Assembly (NCBI RefSeq): GCF_029433115.1
Contig: NZ_JARNTV010000004.1
Location: 78,409 to 142,408, forward strand
Length of the DNA stretch: 64,000 nt
Direction: 5' to 3'
From: Sphingomonas sp. AOB5
Lineage (GTDB): Bacteria > Pseudomonadota > Alphaproteobacteria > Sphingomonadales > Sphingomonadaceae
Below, piece after piece: positions 18,430 to 26,770 of the stretch (the first letter of the stretch is position 1; each line of letters starts with the position of its first letter). Below the pieces are notes generated by a model. The model was not told where the DNA came from. It worked only from the letters and a program-made list of their open reading frames with translations, and did no database searches. Position numbers and translations under genes: made by a program.

Positions 18430-19194
18430 ATGATCCTTGAATGCAGCCAGTGCCGGACCCGGTATCTCGTTCCCGATAGCGCGATCGGCGCCGAAGGGCG
18501 TACCGTGCGCTGCGCCAGCTGCAAGCATAGCTGGTTCCAGGCGCCGCAGGTGCTCGATCTGGCCACCCGCGCCTCGCCCGCCGACGTGAAGGCCGAAGCA
18601 CGCAAGCCGATCCCGAGCTATCCCGCCGCCGAGCCGCAGCCTGCGCCGCGTGCCGCGCGGGAAGCGGCGCCCAAGGCCGCACCCCGCGTGTTCGTCGACG
18701 ATGCGGTGCCCGAGCCCTCGAACGGCTATGATCCGTTCGCGCCCGAGCCGCCGTTCAAGCCGCGCAAGAATCCGGCGAAGCGCTGGACCGCGGCGGCGTT
18801 CGTCGCGGGCTTCTCGATGCTGTTGGGCACCGGCGCGATCCTCTATTCGGGCGCGCCCGGCATCGCCGCGTCGCTGGGCCTTGGTCTCGGCGAAGTCGAA
18901 ACCCCGTTGCGCGTGACCGATACCAAGGTCGAGCGGCGCAGCCCGCCGGGCGGCGGCGAGCTGTTCGCGGTCTCGGGCAAGGTGGTGAACCCCACCGGCG
19001 CCAAGCAGCACGTGCCCGATATCCGGATCGAGCTGCAGGATTCGGCGGGGCAGGTCGTCTATAGCTGGCGGATCACGCCCGAGGTGCGCAGCCTCGATCC
19101 CAATGCGTCGATCGACTTCAACAGCGCGAACCTGAACGTTCCCGCGAACGTCCGCATCGTCGACTTCAGCTTTGCGAGCGAAATCGGCGGTTGA
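18430..19194 (+). CDS. MJ0042 zinc-ribbon and DUF3426 membrane protein
   Basis: A 254-aa protein opening with a C-x2-C...C-x2-C zinc ribbon (C5, C8, C28, C31; MILECSQCRTRYLVPDSAIG) of the MJ0042/AgmX type. A Pro/Ala-rich linker (~40-118) leads to one membrane helix (~121-141) and a C-terminal beta-rich DUF3426-like domain (ELFAVSGKVVNPTG, VVYSWRITPEVRSLDP). The topology puts the zinc ribbon in the cytoplasm and the C-terminal domain in the periplasm. The 3' end overlaps the convergent MATE gene by 29 bases. Confidence 0.87.
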   Translation: MILECSQCRTRYLVPDSAIGAEGRTVRCASCKHSWFQAPQVLDLATRASPADVKAEARKPIPSYPAAEPQPAPRAAREAAPKAAPRVFVDDAVPEPSNGYDPFAPEPPFKPRKNPAKRWTAAAFVAGFSMLLGTGAILYSGAPGIAASLGLGLGEVETPLRVTDTKVERRSPPGGGELFAVSGKVVNPTGAKQHVPDIRIELQDSAGQVVYSWRITPEVRSLDPNASIDFNSANLNVPANVRIVDFSFASEIGG

Positions 19195-20524
19195 CGACCA
19201 GCAACCGCGCGCCGTGCAATGCGGCCGCGGCCAGCATCCCGATGCCCGAGGCGATCGCCAGACCGTATGCGCCCCAGCCGGTGTGGACGAGCCATAGACC
19301 TGCGCCGCCAGTGATCACGAAGAACGCAATGATGCTGTTCACGCCCGCCGCGACCTGATCGCCGAGCGAGCGCAGCGCATAGACCAACACCACCTGCACC
19401 CCGTCGAACAGGATGAACGGCGCCCAGGGGATCAGCATCGCCGCGGCCAGCACATGCACTGGCGGGATTGCGGGGAACAGGCCGACCACCGCAGCCGGGA
19501 TTACCAGCAGCACCAGCGCCTGCAGCCCCAAAGCGATTGCCGCAAGCCCGGCCGCGATTCCGGTCCGCCACGCCGCCTGTTCGGGCACGCCTTCGCCCAC
19601 CGCATTGCCGGCGCGCACGCCCGCTGCCGAGCCGAGGCCCAGCGCGATCGAGAAGGTGAGGTTGTGGATCGAGAACACGATCTGGAAGGCGTGCGTCGTC
19701 ACGTCGCCCAGCTGGGTCGAAAGCGCGATCAGGATCGAGAAGCCGGCCAGCTCCAGACCCGAGGCAAGGCCGGGCACGAAGCCGAACTTCGCCAACGCGA
19801 GGGCACCTGCGCGCGTTTCGCGGGTCCAGAGCCGGTTGAGCGCCCGCACGCCGCGTGCCTTGGCCTCGGGCACCATCCACGCTGCGGCCAGCATGCCGAT
19901 CGCGCCCAGCGCCGACGCGATCGCAGTTGCCGCTGCCGCACCCGCCGCGCCCATCACCGGGAAGCCCAGATGCCCACCCGACATCGCCCATGCGAGAACC
20001 GCATTGACCGGCAGGATCGAGAGATTGACCACCGCCACCCGCCGCGGCTTGCTGACCCCTTCGAGGAAGAAGCTCGCCGCGACGATCATCAGCTGGAACG
20101 GATAGGCGAACGCCATCACCTGCACGACATGCGCTGCGCCCGGCGCGACATGTGCATCGACGCCCAGCCCGATCAGCATCGGCTGGGCCAGGGTGAACAG
20201 GATGACCATGCTGGCCAGCCCCAGCGCGGCGGCCAGCAGCAGCCCTTCATGGAACACCCGCCCGGTGCCCGGAAGGTCCTTCGCGCCATCCGCGCGCGAG
20301 ACATGGACGAGGATGCCCGAGAGAGCGCCGATCGCGATGACGATGCCGATAAAGGTGAGCGAACGGCTCGCGCCCAGATAGGCCACCTCGCCGGTGCCGG
20401 TCATGCCCACCACGATCACGTCGGTGACGTGCAGGATCGTCCAGTTGAGGCTGGTCAGCATCACCGGCCATGCAAGGGCCAGCAATTTGCGCGTCTCGGC
20501 AATCAGGGCAGGGGAGGCACGCAT
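19166..20524 (-). CDS. MATE family efflux transporter
   Basis: A 452-aa inner-membrane antiporter with about twelve helices in two halves. The N-terminal LAWPVMLTSLNWTILHVTDV and the VGMTGTGEVAYLGASRSL stretch match MATE pumps, as does the mid-protein GLASGLELAGFSILIALSTQ. MATE proteins export cationic drugs or metabolites with Na+ or H+ exchange. The ATG at 20524 is taken; there is no same-strand partner. Confidence 0.9.
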   Translation of the reverse strand: MRASPALIAETRKLLALAWPVMLTSLNWTILHVTDVIVVGMTGTGEVAYLGASRSLTFIGIVIAIGALSGILVHVSRADGAKDLPGTGRVFHEGLLLAAALGLASMVILFTLAQPMLIGLGVDAHVAPGAAHVVQVMAFAYPFQLMIVAASFFLEGVSKPRRVAVVNLSILPVNAVLAWAMSGGHLGFPVMGAAGAAAATAIASALGAIGMLAAAWMVPEAKARGVRALNRLWTRETRAGALALAKFGFVPGLASGLELAGFSILIALSTQLGDVTTHAFQIVFSIHNLTFSIALGLGSAAGVRAGNAVGEGVPEQAAWRTGIAAGLAAIALGLQALVLLVIPAAVVGLFPAIPPVHVLAAAMLIPWAPFILFDGVQVVLVYALRSLGDQVAAGVNSIIAFFVITGGAGLWLVHTGWGAYGLAIASGIGMLAAAALHGARLLVVNRRFRSQS

Positions 20525-20539
20525 GGGCCGGCTGCCTTA

Positions 20540-20808
20540 GGGTCTGAACCCGATAGCGACAATGCCCGGGATCGTTCTCCTAGCCCCGCTGGCTAGGAGT
20601 GACGCGCAGCGCGTGCTGGTTGCCACGTGCAAGCGGCACGACGCCGTCCAGCGGGGCTAGGAGAACGACCGCCTCGCGGCGGGCCGAATTTGCCCCAGGG
20701 CTGCGTTGCTTGTCGGTCACGATGCATTTGCATCGCTCCGCTCCTCGCGCCTTGCCCTGAAGCAAATTCGGCTCCGTCACGGGCGTTGCCGCTATCGGGT
20801 TCAGACCC
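20540..20808. repeat. three-stem inverted-repeat element
   Basis: An outer stem (20540-20568 with 20780-20808, two mismatches in 29) encloses two further hairpins: 20573-20592 with 20648-20667 (a perfect 20-base stem) and 20682-20699 with 20755-20772 (18 bases, two mismatches). Together they fold as a cruciform or three-way junction over 269 bases. No coding potential is evident inside. It lies between the MATE start and tRNA-Leu. Confidence 0.7.
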
Positions 20809-20913
20809 TTACCGGATCGCAGGATTCGCGAAAGTGCGGTTGCAACCCCCGATCCGCTTTGCTAGGGGCCGCTGCCTTACCAGCCTCCGGCGTTCGTCCG
20901 GTGGGTTTCACGT

Positions 20914-21000
20914 GCGGTCGTGGCGGAACTGGTAGACGCGCAACGTTGAGGTCGTTGTGGCCGAAAGGCCGTGGAAGTTCGAGTCTTCTCGACCGCACCA
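20914..21000 (+). tRNA. tRNA-Leu (GAG)
   Basis: An 87-base class II tRNA with encoded CCA (20998-21000). The acceptor stem is GCGGTCG/CGACCGC; the anticodon arm is CAACG-TTGAGGT-CGTTG with anticodon GAG, reading CUC. A variable arm (TGGCC-GAAA-GGCC-like) and T-arm with TTCGAGT follow. Its 3' end is the integration site of the genomic island and remains intact. Confidence 0.95.
20975..21000 (+). other. attL (tRNA-Leu 3' end)
   Basis: The 26 bases of the tRNA T-arm and acceptor tail recur at the far end of the island. The exact shared core is TCTCGACCGCACCA (20987-21000 and 60392-60405). Confidence 0.8.
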
Positions 21001-21056
21001 CTTCCCCTGATAAGGGGTTGAGATAGTAAGGGAATTGCTTCCTCGGCAGTTCTGGC

Positions 21057-21070
21057 CCCCCGTTTAGTCC
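21057..21070 (+). other. candidate integrase arm-type site, left
   Basis: CCCCCGTTTAGTCC here resembles CCCCCGTCTAGTCC at 60266-60279, in the same orientation, 13 of 14 identical. Positions just inside each island end and close to the integrase gene suggest recombinase binding sites, but this rests on similarity alone. The stretch 21001-21184 otherwise contains no gene. Confidence 0.35.
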
Positions 21071-21184
21071 ACCCTCCAATTCGGAGGCAGTTGGAACTCG
21101 CTGCGTTCGGTCGCGCGATGGTATCCCTCACTTGCTTAGGCATCACCTGAGCGTCGCGACGCTCCCATACGGGAGTTAGCGACA

Positions 21185-21376
21185 ATGAGACTGCTATCGA
21201 AGAAGGACGTTCGCGACCGGGTACTCTACAGCCCCGCTCACATCGCTCGCCTAGAAGCTGCCGGACAATTCCCTAAACGGGTACCTCTTGGTGTCGGACG
21301 GGTCGGGTGGGTTGAGGAGGAGATAGACGCTTGGCTTCGTGAACGAATCGCCCGACGCGATGCATCCAGCTCCTGA
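21185..21376 (+). CDS. AlpA-family DNA-binding regulator (excisionase-like)
   Basis: A 63-aa helix-turn-helix protein: LLSKKDVRDRVLYSPAHIAR, LEAAGQFPKRVPLG, and VGWVEEEIDAWLRERIARRD is the recognisable AlpA/MerR-like wing. AlpA proteins activate the integrase of cryptic prophages and islands or act as excisionases. It is the first gene next to attL, the usual place for such a factor. A rho-independent terminator follows at once. Confidence 0.88.
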   Translation: MRLLSKKDVRDRVLYSPAHIARLEAAGQFPKRVPLGVGRVGWVEEEIDAWLRERIARRDASSS

Positions 21377-21386
21377 CGGAGCAATT

Positions 21387-21414
21387 GGGCCGGCGCGTGC
21401 GCCGGCCCCTTTTT
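21387..21414 (+). terminator. rho-independent terminator after alpA-like gene
   Basis: Perfect 10-bp stem GGGCCGGCGC/GCGCCGGCCC with a 2-base loop, followed by CTTTTT. It isolates the AlpA-like gene from the downstream cluster. The 199 bases from here to 21613 hold no convincing gene. Confidence 0.85.
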
Positions 21415-21613
21415 CGTCGGCCAAAGGCGCCTGCATGACCGCTAATGGGCCGCTTGCAAACGGCCCGCTTCTGGATGACTGGTCCCGAAGAGCGGACATT
21501 CGTTTACGGGCGATACCGGCTACTATTCTCCGCACGACGAGCAATCTTGGACCCGGCGACGGCATGCGGATCGGATATAGAGATCGCTGGAACAAAGCTG
21601 GCGGACGAGACTG

Positions 21614-23788
21614 ATGCGATTTGAGACGGCGCGCACCGAACAGGAAGTCTTCGACGACCTCGAGCGGCTCTGTGCATCCCCAGGCTATATCCATGTCCTC
21701 GCCCTATTGTCGTTCCGCGACAATCTCGTTCTTCATTCGGGTGAGTTGACCAGCGAAGCGCTCGCCGCTTCCTACGCGCCGCAACGAACGATACGGACCG
21801 AATTCTCGACGCTGCTCGGGCTGATGCTCAAGCATCCGATCGATTTTGACCTGCCCAGCCCGACTGAAATGCAGCGCCTGATTGATTGTACGGGCGAGCT
21901 GCTCGAGGAACTTCACGCGTGCTTCAACATGCCAATGATGGCGGCGCTGAAGCGGGCTTTCGAGGAGGTGCAGGCCGGACTGACCATCGAAGAAGCGAGC
22001 CCGTTCCTGCGGGGCGATGTGCTCCGCGAGCCGATCTTCTATGGTGGCGAATCCGCCTACAGCTTTCAATATCGCGACTTCGCGGTGAAGCGTTACGCGC
22101 GCGACGATGACTGGCTCTTCGCCAACAAGGGGTTTCGCATCGCGGAAGGCCGAGCGGTTGCCGAAGCGCTTACCACCCTGCCGAACGACAAGCTCCTCGC
22201 GGTTCTCGACAAGGCCTGCGACGCGGACCCGACCACGTTGAGCTTCCTCCCCGGCTTCACCTTTTCGCTCGACGAGGTCGCCGCCGCCGCAAGCGTATCA
22301 TCCAAGAGCGCAGCCGCTGTGCTTGCCGCGTTCACGGCACCGGAAGCGCCTTCCAATGCGGATTTCAGGACGATCGGCGACTTCAACCTGGCCAATGCCT
22401 ATCCGATCCTGCGCACGCCATCCGACGACTACGTCTCGCTTCAGAGCTACGGCGTGGTCGAGGCCCTCTACGATTCCCCTTACTATTGGATGGCGGCCGA
22501 CAAGGGGTACAGGAATACCGCCTTCCAACATCGCGGCGACTTCACTGAAAGCTTCGTGGCCGATCGCCTGGCGGCGGTCTTTGGCGAAGCGAATGTCCAC
22601 CGCGGGGTGAACGTCATCCGCAAAGGCGCTCGGGTCAGTGAAATCGACGTGCTGGTATTGTTCGCCAACCGCGCGATCGTCGTCCAGTGCAAGTCCAAAA
22701 AGCTGACGCTCGAAGCCCGGCGAGGCAACGACCTGCAGTTGCAGGACGATTTCAAGAAGGCGGTCCAGGACGCCTATGATCAAGCGCATCTGTGCGCAAC
22801 GTCGCTGAGCGATCCGACCCTTCGCTTTGTCGGCTCCGGCGACGTCGCAATCGATATCTCGGAACTGCGCGAGATCTATCCTGTTTGCGTGGTATCGGAT
22901 CACTATCCTGCGTTGGGCGCACAGGCGCGCCAGTTTCTCAGATTCCAGACCGATGCGATCATTCAGGCGCCGCTGATCGGCGATGTATTCCTGATCGACG
23001 TGTTGGCGGAGATGTTGCCGAGTCCGTTGCGCCTGCTGAGCTATGTCAACCGCAGGGTCGGCTATGGCGACCGGATCAACACGATCAACGAGCTGACGAT
23101 CCTCGCCTATCACCTCAAGCACAATCTCTGGTTCGAAGACGAGATGAACCTCGTCACCATCGCCGACGATTTCAGCATTTCGCTGGACACGGCGATGACG
23201 GTTCGTCGCACCGGGATCGCGGGCGAACATACGCCAGACGGCATCTTGACCCGCCTCAAGGGCACGCTGGTCGGCCGGGTGCTCGCGAATATCGAAACCC
23301 GGCCCGACGCGGCACTGGTCGACCTCGGCTTCCTCCTATTGTCGCTGGGCGGCGAGACGATCGACGATCTCAACCGCGGCCTGCAGCAAATTTCCGAGCA
23401 GACCCGTAGGGACGGCAGGAGCCATAATCTGACGCTCGGCTTCGACGATAGTCAAAGCGGGCTGACCATCCATTGCGGACCGCTGCCCAATGCCGAGGCG
23501 GCCGAAAAGCTGGCCGACCACTGCCGTCGCCGTAAATATGTGCATCGCGCTGAAGGCTGGTTTGGCCTTGCGGTTCGTGCCGATGACGGGTTGCCGAAGT
23601 TCGGGATACAGCTGAGCTATCCGTGGAAGCATGACAGTGCCTTGGAGCGACTCACGCGCGGAATGACCCGCAAGTCTCCGGCTCGGCCAGCTGCGGCCAG
23701 AACAACGGCACCTGGCGTCAAGGTTGGGAGAAATGAACTTTGCCCGTGCGGTAGCGGTAAGAAATTCAAAAAATGCTGCCTGACTTAG
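21614..23788 (+). CDS. PD-(D/E)XK-like nuclease with C-terminal SEC-C zinc motif
   Basis: A 724-aa protein. A restriction-endonuclease-like core lies at ~305-362: GDFTESFVADRL (candidate E312), then SEIDVLVLFANRAIVVQCKSK giving D345, Q358 and K360, i.e. a D-x12-QxK variant as in Mrr- and NERD-type nucleases. The last 20 residues, VGRNELCPCGSGKKFKKCCL, are a textbook SEC-C zinc-binding motif. The N-terminal 300 residues are helical and unrecognised; the segment after 400 is also unassigned. Start ATG at 21614. A nuclease role, possibly against foreign DNA, is inferred from the fold motif and the Abi-like neighbours; it is not a family I can name. Confidence 0.75.
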   Translation: MRFETARTEQEVFDDLERLCASPGYIHVLALLSFRDNLVLHSGELTSEALAASYAPQRTIRTEFSTLLGLMLKHPIDFDLPSPTEMQRLIDCTGELLEELHACFNMPMMAALKRAFEEVQAGLTIEEASPFLRGDVLREPIFYGGESAYSFQYRDFAVKRYARDDDWLFANKGFRIAEGRAVAEALTTLPNDKLLAVLDKACDADPTTLSFLPGFTFSLDEVAAAASVSSKSAAAVLAAFTAPEAPSNADFRTIGDFNLANAYPILRTPSDDYVSLQSYGVVEALYDSPYYWMAADKGYRNTAFQHRGDFTESFVADRLAAVFGEANVHRGVNVIRKGARVSEIDVLVLFANRAIVVQCKSKKLTLEARRGNDLQLQDDFKKAVQDAYDQAHLCATSLSDPTLRFVGSGDVAIDISELREIYPVCVVSDHYPALGAQARQFLRFQTDAIIQAPLIGDVFLIDVLAEMLPSPLRLLSYVNRRVGYGDRINTINELTILAYHLKHNLWFEDEMNLVTIADDFSISLDTAMTVRRTGIAGEHTPDGILTRLKGTLVGRVLANIETRPDAALVDLGFLLLSLGGETIDDLNRGLQQISEQTRRDGRSHNLTLGFDDSQSGLTIHCGPLPNAEAAEKLADHCRRRKYVHRAEGWFGLAVRADDGLPKFGIQLSYPWKHDSALERLTRGMTRKSPARPAAARTTAPGVKVGRNELCPCGSGKKFKKCCLT

Positions 23789-24147
23789 TCTTGGTGAAAC
23801 CCCGTCACCGAAATGGGGTTGGCGTAGATCGGCACGTTCCAGATCTTGCTTCGATTGTCGTGCATGATCATGAATTGCGCTCCGGGATAGATCGCGATCA
23901 CGGTGTCATTGGTCGAGCGGGGCACTCTGATCTCTCGCTTCGAGCGTCCCCGGCCCTTCTCGATCGTCGCGATCCCACGCAATTGCTCGCCGACCGTGGC
24001 GGTCCATTCGGTGTCGCTGTGCTTCCAGGTCATCGAGTAGATCCGGTTCGCTGGAGGCGCGGTAGCGGCGCCAATTGAGGCGGCCATCTCTGTGTAGGCG
24101 TCCTCCTGCTTGTCCGCGTCGACCAGCGGCACGAAGAACTGCGGCAT
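23785..24147 (-). CDS. hypothetical protein
   Basis: A 120-aa protein of unknown function with a strong ribosome-binding site (AAGGAG seven bases before the ATG). The sequence has an alternating pattern suggestive of a small beta-rich domain (RIYSMTWKHSDTEWTATVGE, VIAIYPGAQFMIMHD, WNVPIYANPISVTG). Its stop overlaps the convergent nuclease-like gene by four bases and it is divergent from the Abi-alpha gene; 115 bases between the starts likely hold both promoters. Confidence 0.72.
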   Translation of the reverse strand: MPQFFVPLVDADKQEDAYTEMAASIGAATAPPANRIYSMTWKHSDTEWTATVGEQLRGIATIEKGRGRSKREIRVPRSTNDTVIAIYPGAQFMIMHDNRSKIWNVPIYANPISVTGFHQD

Positions 24148-24262
24148 AGTCAGCTCCTTCTTTCACGACATACCATGTGCAATCCATATGCGAGAATATT
24201 GCCGACCATAGTATTGCAGTCAAAGTAGCTGTGCTGAACTGCATATCAGCTTTTGGGATGCC

Positions 24263-24988
24263 GTGATGCCGATTGACGTTAGCGATATTGTGACCGCCTC
24301 GGCGGAATTGACCAAGCCGCTCGGAGGCACGCTAAACGATGCTTGGCAGGCCTTGATTGGCGATCGCGTAGCTGCCTGGCGTCTGAAGAATGCCATGGAT
24401 CTTCAGCTGAAGATCCATGAGGAGCTGAAGGCCCGCGGCCTCGCGGTTACAGCTCGCATTCCCGACCGCTTCGCCGTTGCGTGGTTCGAGGAGGCTACCA
24501 AACAGGATGAGCCGGAAATCCAGCAATTGTTCGCACGCTTGCTCGCTGGTGCGGCATCGGGCGACGTCGATGCAGGTGACCGTCGGCATTTGGAGATCGT
24601 ATCGCGCTTCGTGCCTCTGGACGCTGAAGTGATGCGTTTCTTCTTCACCAGTGACGCTGCGCAACGAACCAATTCCCGGGAGGATGGCATCCTCAACGAT
24701 ATCGAGCTCGAAGAGTGGGAGATGTACAAGGCGATCAGGGAGAAGCTGGGTGACCGTGCCTGGCAGTCTGCCGAGCATCTGCTTGCCCTCGGCGTCACGG
24801 AGCGCCGCGTGACGATCGACAGCGATTCCGTTTCGGCCGCGCTGATGACATTGAAGTCCAATCACGAAGGCGATGTCTTTCCAACCTGGGGTTCAAGGCC
24901 GGACATCGAAATCCGTCCGATAATCGGTTCGACTGCGACTGGGCTTTCGCTGGCCCGGGCACTCCGCCTGTTCGACGAGGGTGGATAA
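24263..24988 (+). CDS. Abi-alpha (DUF4393) family protein
   Basis: A 241-aa protein matching the DUF4393 / Abortive infection alpha family: DIVTASAELTKPLGGTLNDA, then LIGDRVAAWRLKNAMDLQLK, and the core IPDRFAVAWFEEATKQDEPE followed by IQQLFARLLAGAASGD. The C-terminal half ends in a predicted wing-like region. The family is named for association with phage abortive infection, but mechanism is not known. Start could be GTG 24263 or ATG 24266. It lies next to the nuclease-like and DUF5677 genes, all of them island-specific. Confidence 0.8.
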   Translation: MMPIDVSDIVTASAELTKPLGGTLNDAWQALIGDRVAAWRLKNAMDLQLKIHEELKARGLAVTARIPDRFAVAWFEEATKQDEPEIQQLFARLLAGAASGDVDAGDRRHLEIVSRFVPLDAEVMRFFFTSDAAQRTNSREDGILNDIELEEWEMYKAIREKLGDRAWQSAEHLLALGVTERRVTIDSDSVSAALMTLKSNHEGDVFPTWGSRPDIEIRPIIGSTATGLSLARALRLFDEGG

Positions 24989-25054
24989 TTGCCTTCGTTG
25001 GACAAAGTGATGATCGGCTAGATTTGTTGCTGTCGGTTTCGCAAGGACGAGGTC

Positions 25055-26335
25055 ATGGGAGCGCTGCAGGACTCACTCGATCGCTTTCTTGACGAACTGC
25101 CGCGGCGAGAGCTGGAGCATCTGGTCCAGGACAAGCTTCAGGCGGCGGGCGTCGAGGATGAAGCGCTGCTCGGAAAGATCGTCGATGCGCTTCTCGAAGG
25201 TGGAGGCAAGATTGCCTCGATTCTCCATGATCGCCCGATCAAGATCGAGTTCGACGACGCGGATTTCGAGCGGTTAGGCAAGTTGTCGACCAGACTCGAA
25301 GAGCAGCTACCCGAGATATTCGAGCGTGTTGCCGACAGGTCGGCCAACGATATCGCCGAGGCTATGCGTGAGAAATGGCGCACCGGCCCAGCCGACAATC
25401 AGGCGGAAGTTACACGGTCGCGAATCCTCAAGACCTGGGCCGAGCCGTTCGACGCGCTGCGCATGCTGCTGACGCTCTGCGCAGAGGAAGGCGACAAGTT
25501 CAATCACGCGCATCTCAGTTCACGCCGCGCAGGCGAGGAAGGACAGGCATTGGCGCTGGCGCGCCTGCATATCCGCGCCTGCCGGATTGCCGAGGAGATT
25601 CTGCTGCTGCTCGAACATGGTCGTACAGAAGGAGCGCAAGCCCGTTGGCGCACGCTGCATGAGGTTGCCATCACCGCGACGTTGATCGCCGAGGGCGGCG
25701 ACGCGCTGGCGCGCCGCTATTTCGACCATGAGATCGTCGATCGCAAGAAGGCGCTCGACGATCACCGCCGCGCCGCCGAGCTCGACGGCGGTTCGTCCGC
25801 AGACCGTGACTATGCCATCGAGCTCGAGAAGGACTTCGCTCGGGCCGTCGCCAAATATGGCAGACACTTTCGCGGCATGTACGGCTGGGCCGGCGGCCAG
25901 CTGGGCGTGCCGGACGATCCGAAGTTCCATCATCTTCAGGAGGCCGCGGGCAGCTTGACGCTGAAGCATCGCTACCGGCTGGCTTCGTTCGACAACCATG
26001 CCAGCCCGCGGGCACTGTCCCAGCCCATGCACCTCTGGGACCCGACGACCCATATCCCAAGTGTATTCGAAGCCGGTTTTGAGGCGCCGGCCACGGATAC
26101 TGCGCAGGCTCTCGTGCAGATCACCACCACCCTTTACCCTCAGCCATGGGAGCTCGATGAGATCGTGTTCGTGAAGGTGCTGGGGCGGCTCCGCGATGAT
26201 ACCGCGGCCGCGTGGTTTCGTGTTGCGCGCCAGATCGCAAGGCGCGAGCAGCAGGACATTGACCGTGCGGTGCGCCGGTCCGCGTCGCGACGTATGGGAT
26301 ACGTCAAGGCCAAGCCGGGCAAGCGCCGCATATAA
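25055..26335 (+). CDS. DUF5677 domain protein
   Basis: A 426-aa protein. The N-terminal 100 residues are charged and helical (LDRFLDELPRRELEHLVQDK; RLEEQLPEIFERVADRSAND). The DUF5677 core begins near 165: LARLHIRACRIAEEILLLLE, HGRTEGAQARWRTLHEVAIT, RYFDHEIVDRKKALDDHRRA, and later YRLASFDNHASPRALSQPMH. DUF5677 is all-helical and of unknown function, found often in defence or mobile regions. A basic C-terminal tail (RRSASRRMGYVKAKPGKRRI) could bind nucleic acid. Start ATG at 25055, 66 bases after the Abi-alpha stop. Confidence 0.78.
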   Translation: MGALQDSLDRFLDELPRRELEHLVQDKLQAAGVEDEALLGKIVDALLEGGGKIASILHDRPIKIEFDDADFERLGKLSTRLEEQLPEIFERVADRSANDIAEAMREKWRTGPADNQAEVTRSRILKTWAEPFDALRMLLTLCAEEGDKFNHAHLSSRRAGEEGQALALARLHIRACRIAEEILLLLEHGRTEGAQARWRTLHEVAITATLIAEGGDALARRYFDHEIVDRKKALDDHRRAAELDGGSSADRDYAIELEKDFARAVAKYGRHFRGMYGWAGGQLGVPDDPKFHHLQEAAGSLTLKHRYRLASFDNHASPRALSQPMHLWDPTTHIPSVFEAGFEAPATDTAQALVQITTTLYPQPWELDEIVFVKVLGRLRDDTAAAWFRVARQIARREQQDIDRAVRRSASRRMGYVKAKPGKRRI

Positions 26336-26657
26336 GCTCGGCTTTCTGCGGAGCCGCTGCCGCCCTCGCGCGGTGCGCCTTCGAGCGCCGGCGCGCCGGC
26401 GCGCCGGTCGTCTCGTCGCGGTGCGGATAGCCCTGCACCGCGATCACCTTGCCGCCGTAGAGGGGAGTCACGGTCTCGATGATGGCATGGCCGACCAGCA
26501 CCCTGGAAACGCCGAACGAGACAAAGGTTCGGCCGATATCGATGGGGCTAGTCGCGGCATCGCCCTTGCCGAAATGTCCTCGATACCATTGCGGGCCATC
26601 GCCGCCAGCGATCAGCGCCGTCTTTGCACCGAGTGTTCTGCTCTGCGCGGCCGGCAC
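26304..26657 (-). pseudogene. truncated metallophosphoesterase remnant
   Basis: The reading frame carries only the C-terminal end of a calcineurin-like phosphoesterase: GPQWYRGHFGKGDAATSPID and VLVGHAIIETVTPLYGGKVI, where VGH is the last metal-binding block. The N-terminal metal motifs (GDxHG, GDxxDRG) are absent on this strand for at least 100 bases upstream. The 3' end, with a GC-rich palindromic patch at 26390-26405, overlaps the DUF5677 gene by 32 bases. Most likely a leftover of an earlier insertion or deletion. Confidence 0.6.
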
Positions 26658-26770
26658 CGCGAGTGCGGCACGGATGCTGGCGTTGAGCTCCAGCGTTGTT
26701 GTACGAGTGTCAGCCTACAGGATCGTTTGTGTCGCGGCTGAATGACCGCTTATGGGGCGCATAGCGGACT

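Noticed and set aside
21435..21614. Coding frame between the AlpA-like gene and the nuclease-like gene
   Set aside because: No ribosome-binding site, no conserved features, and it begins inside or just after a strong terminator.
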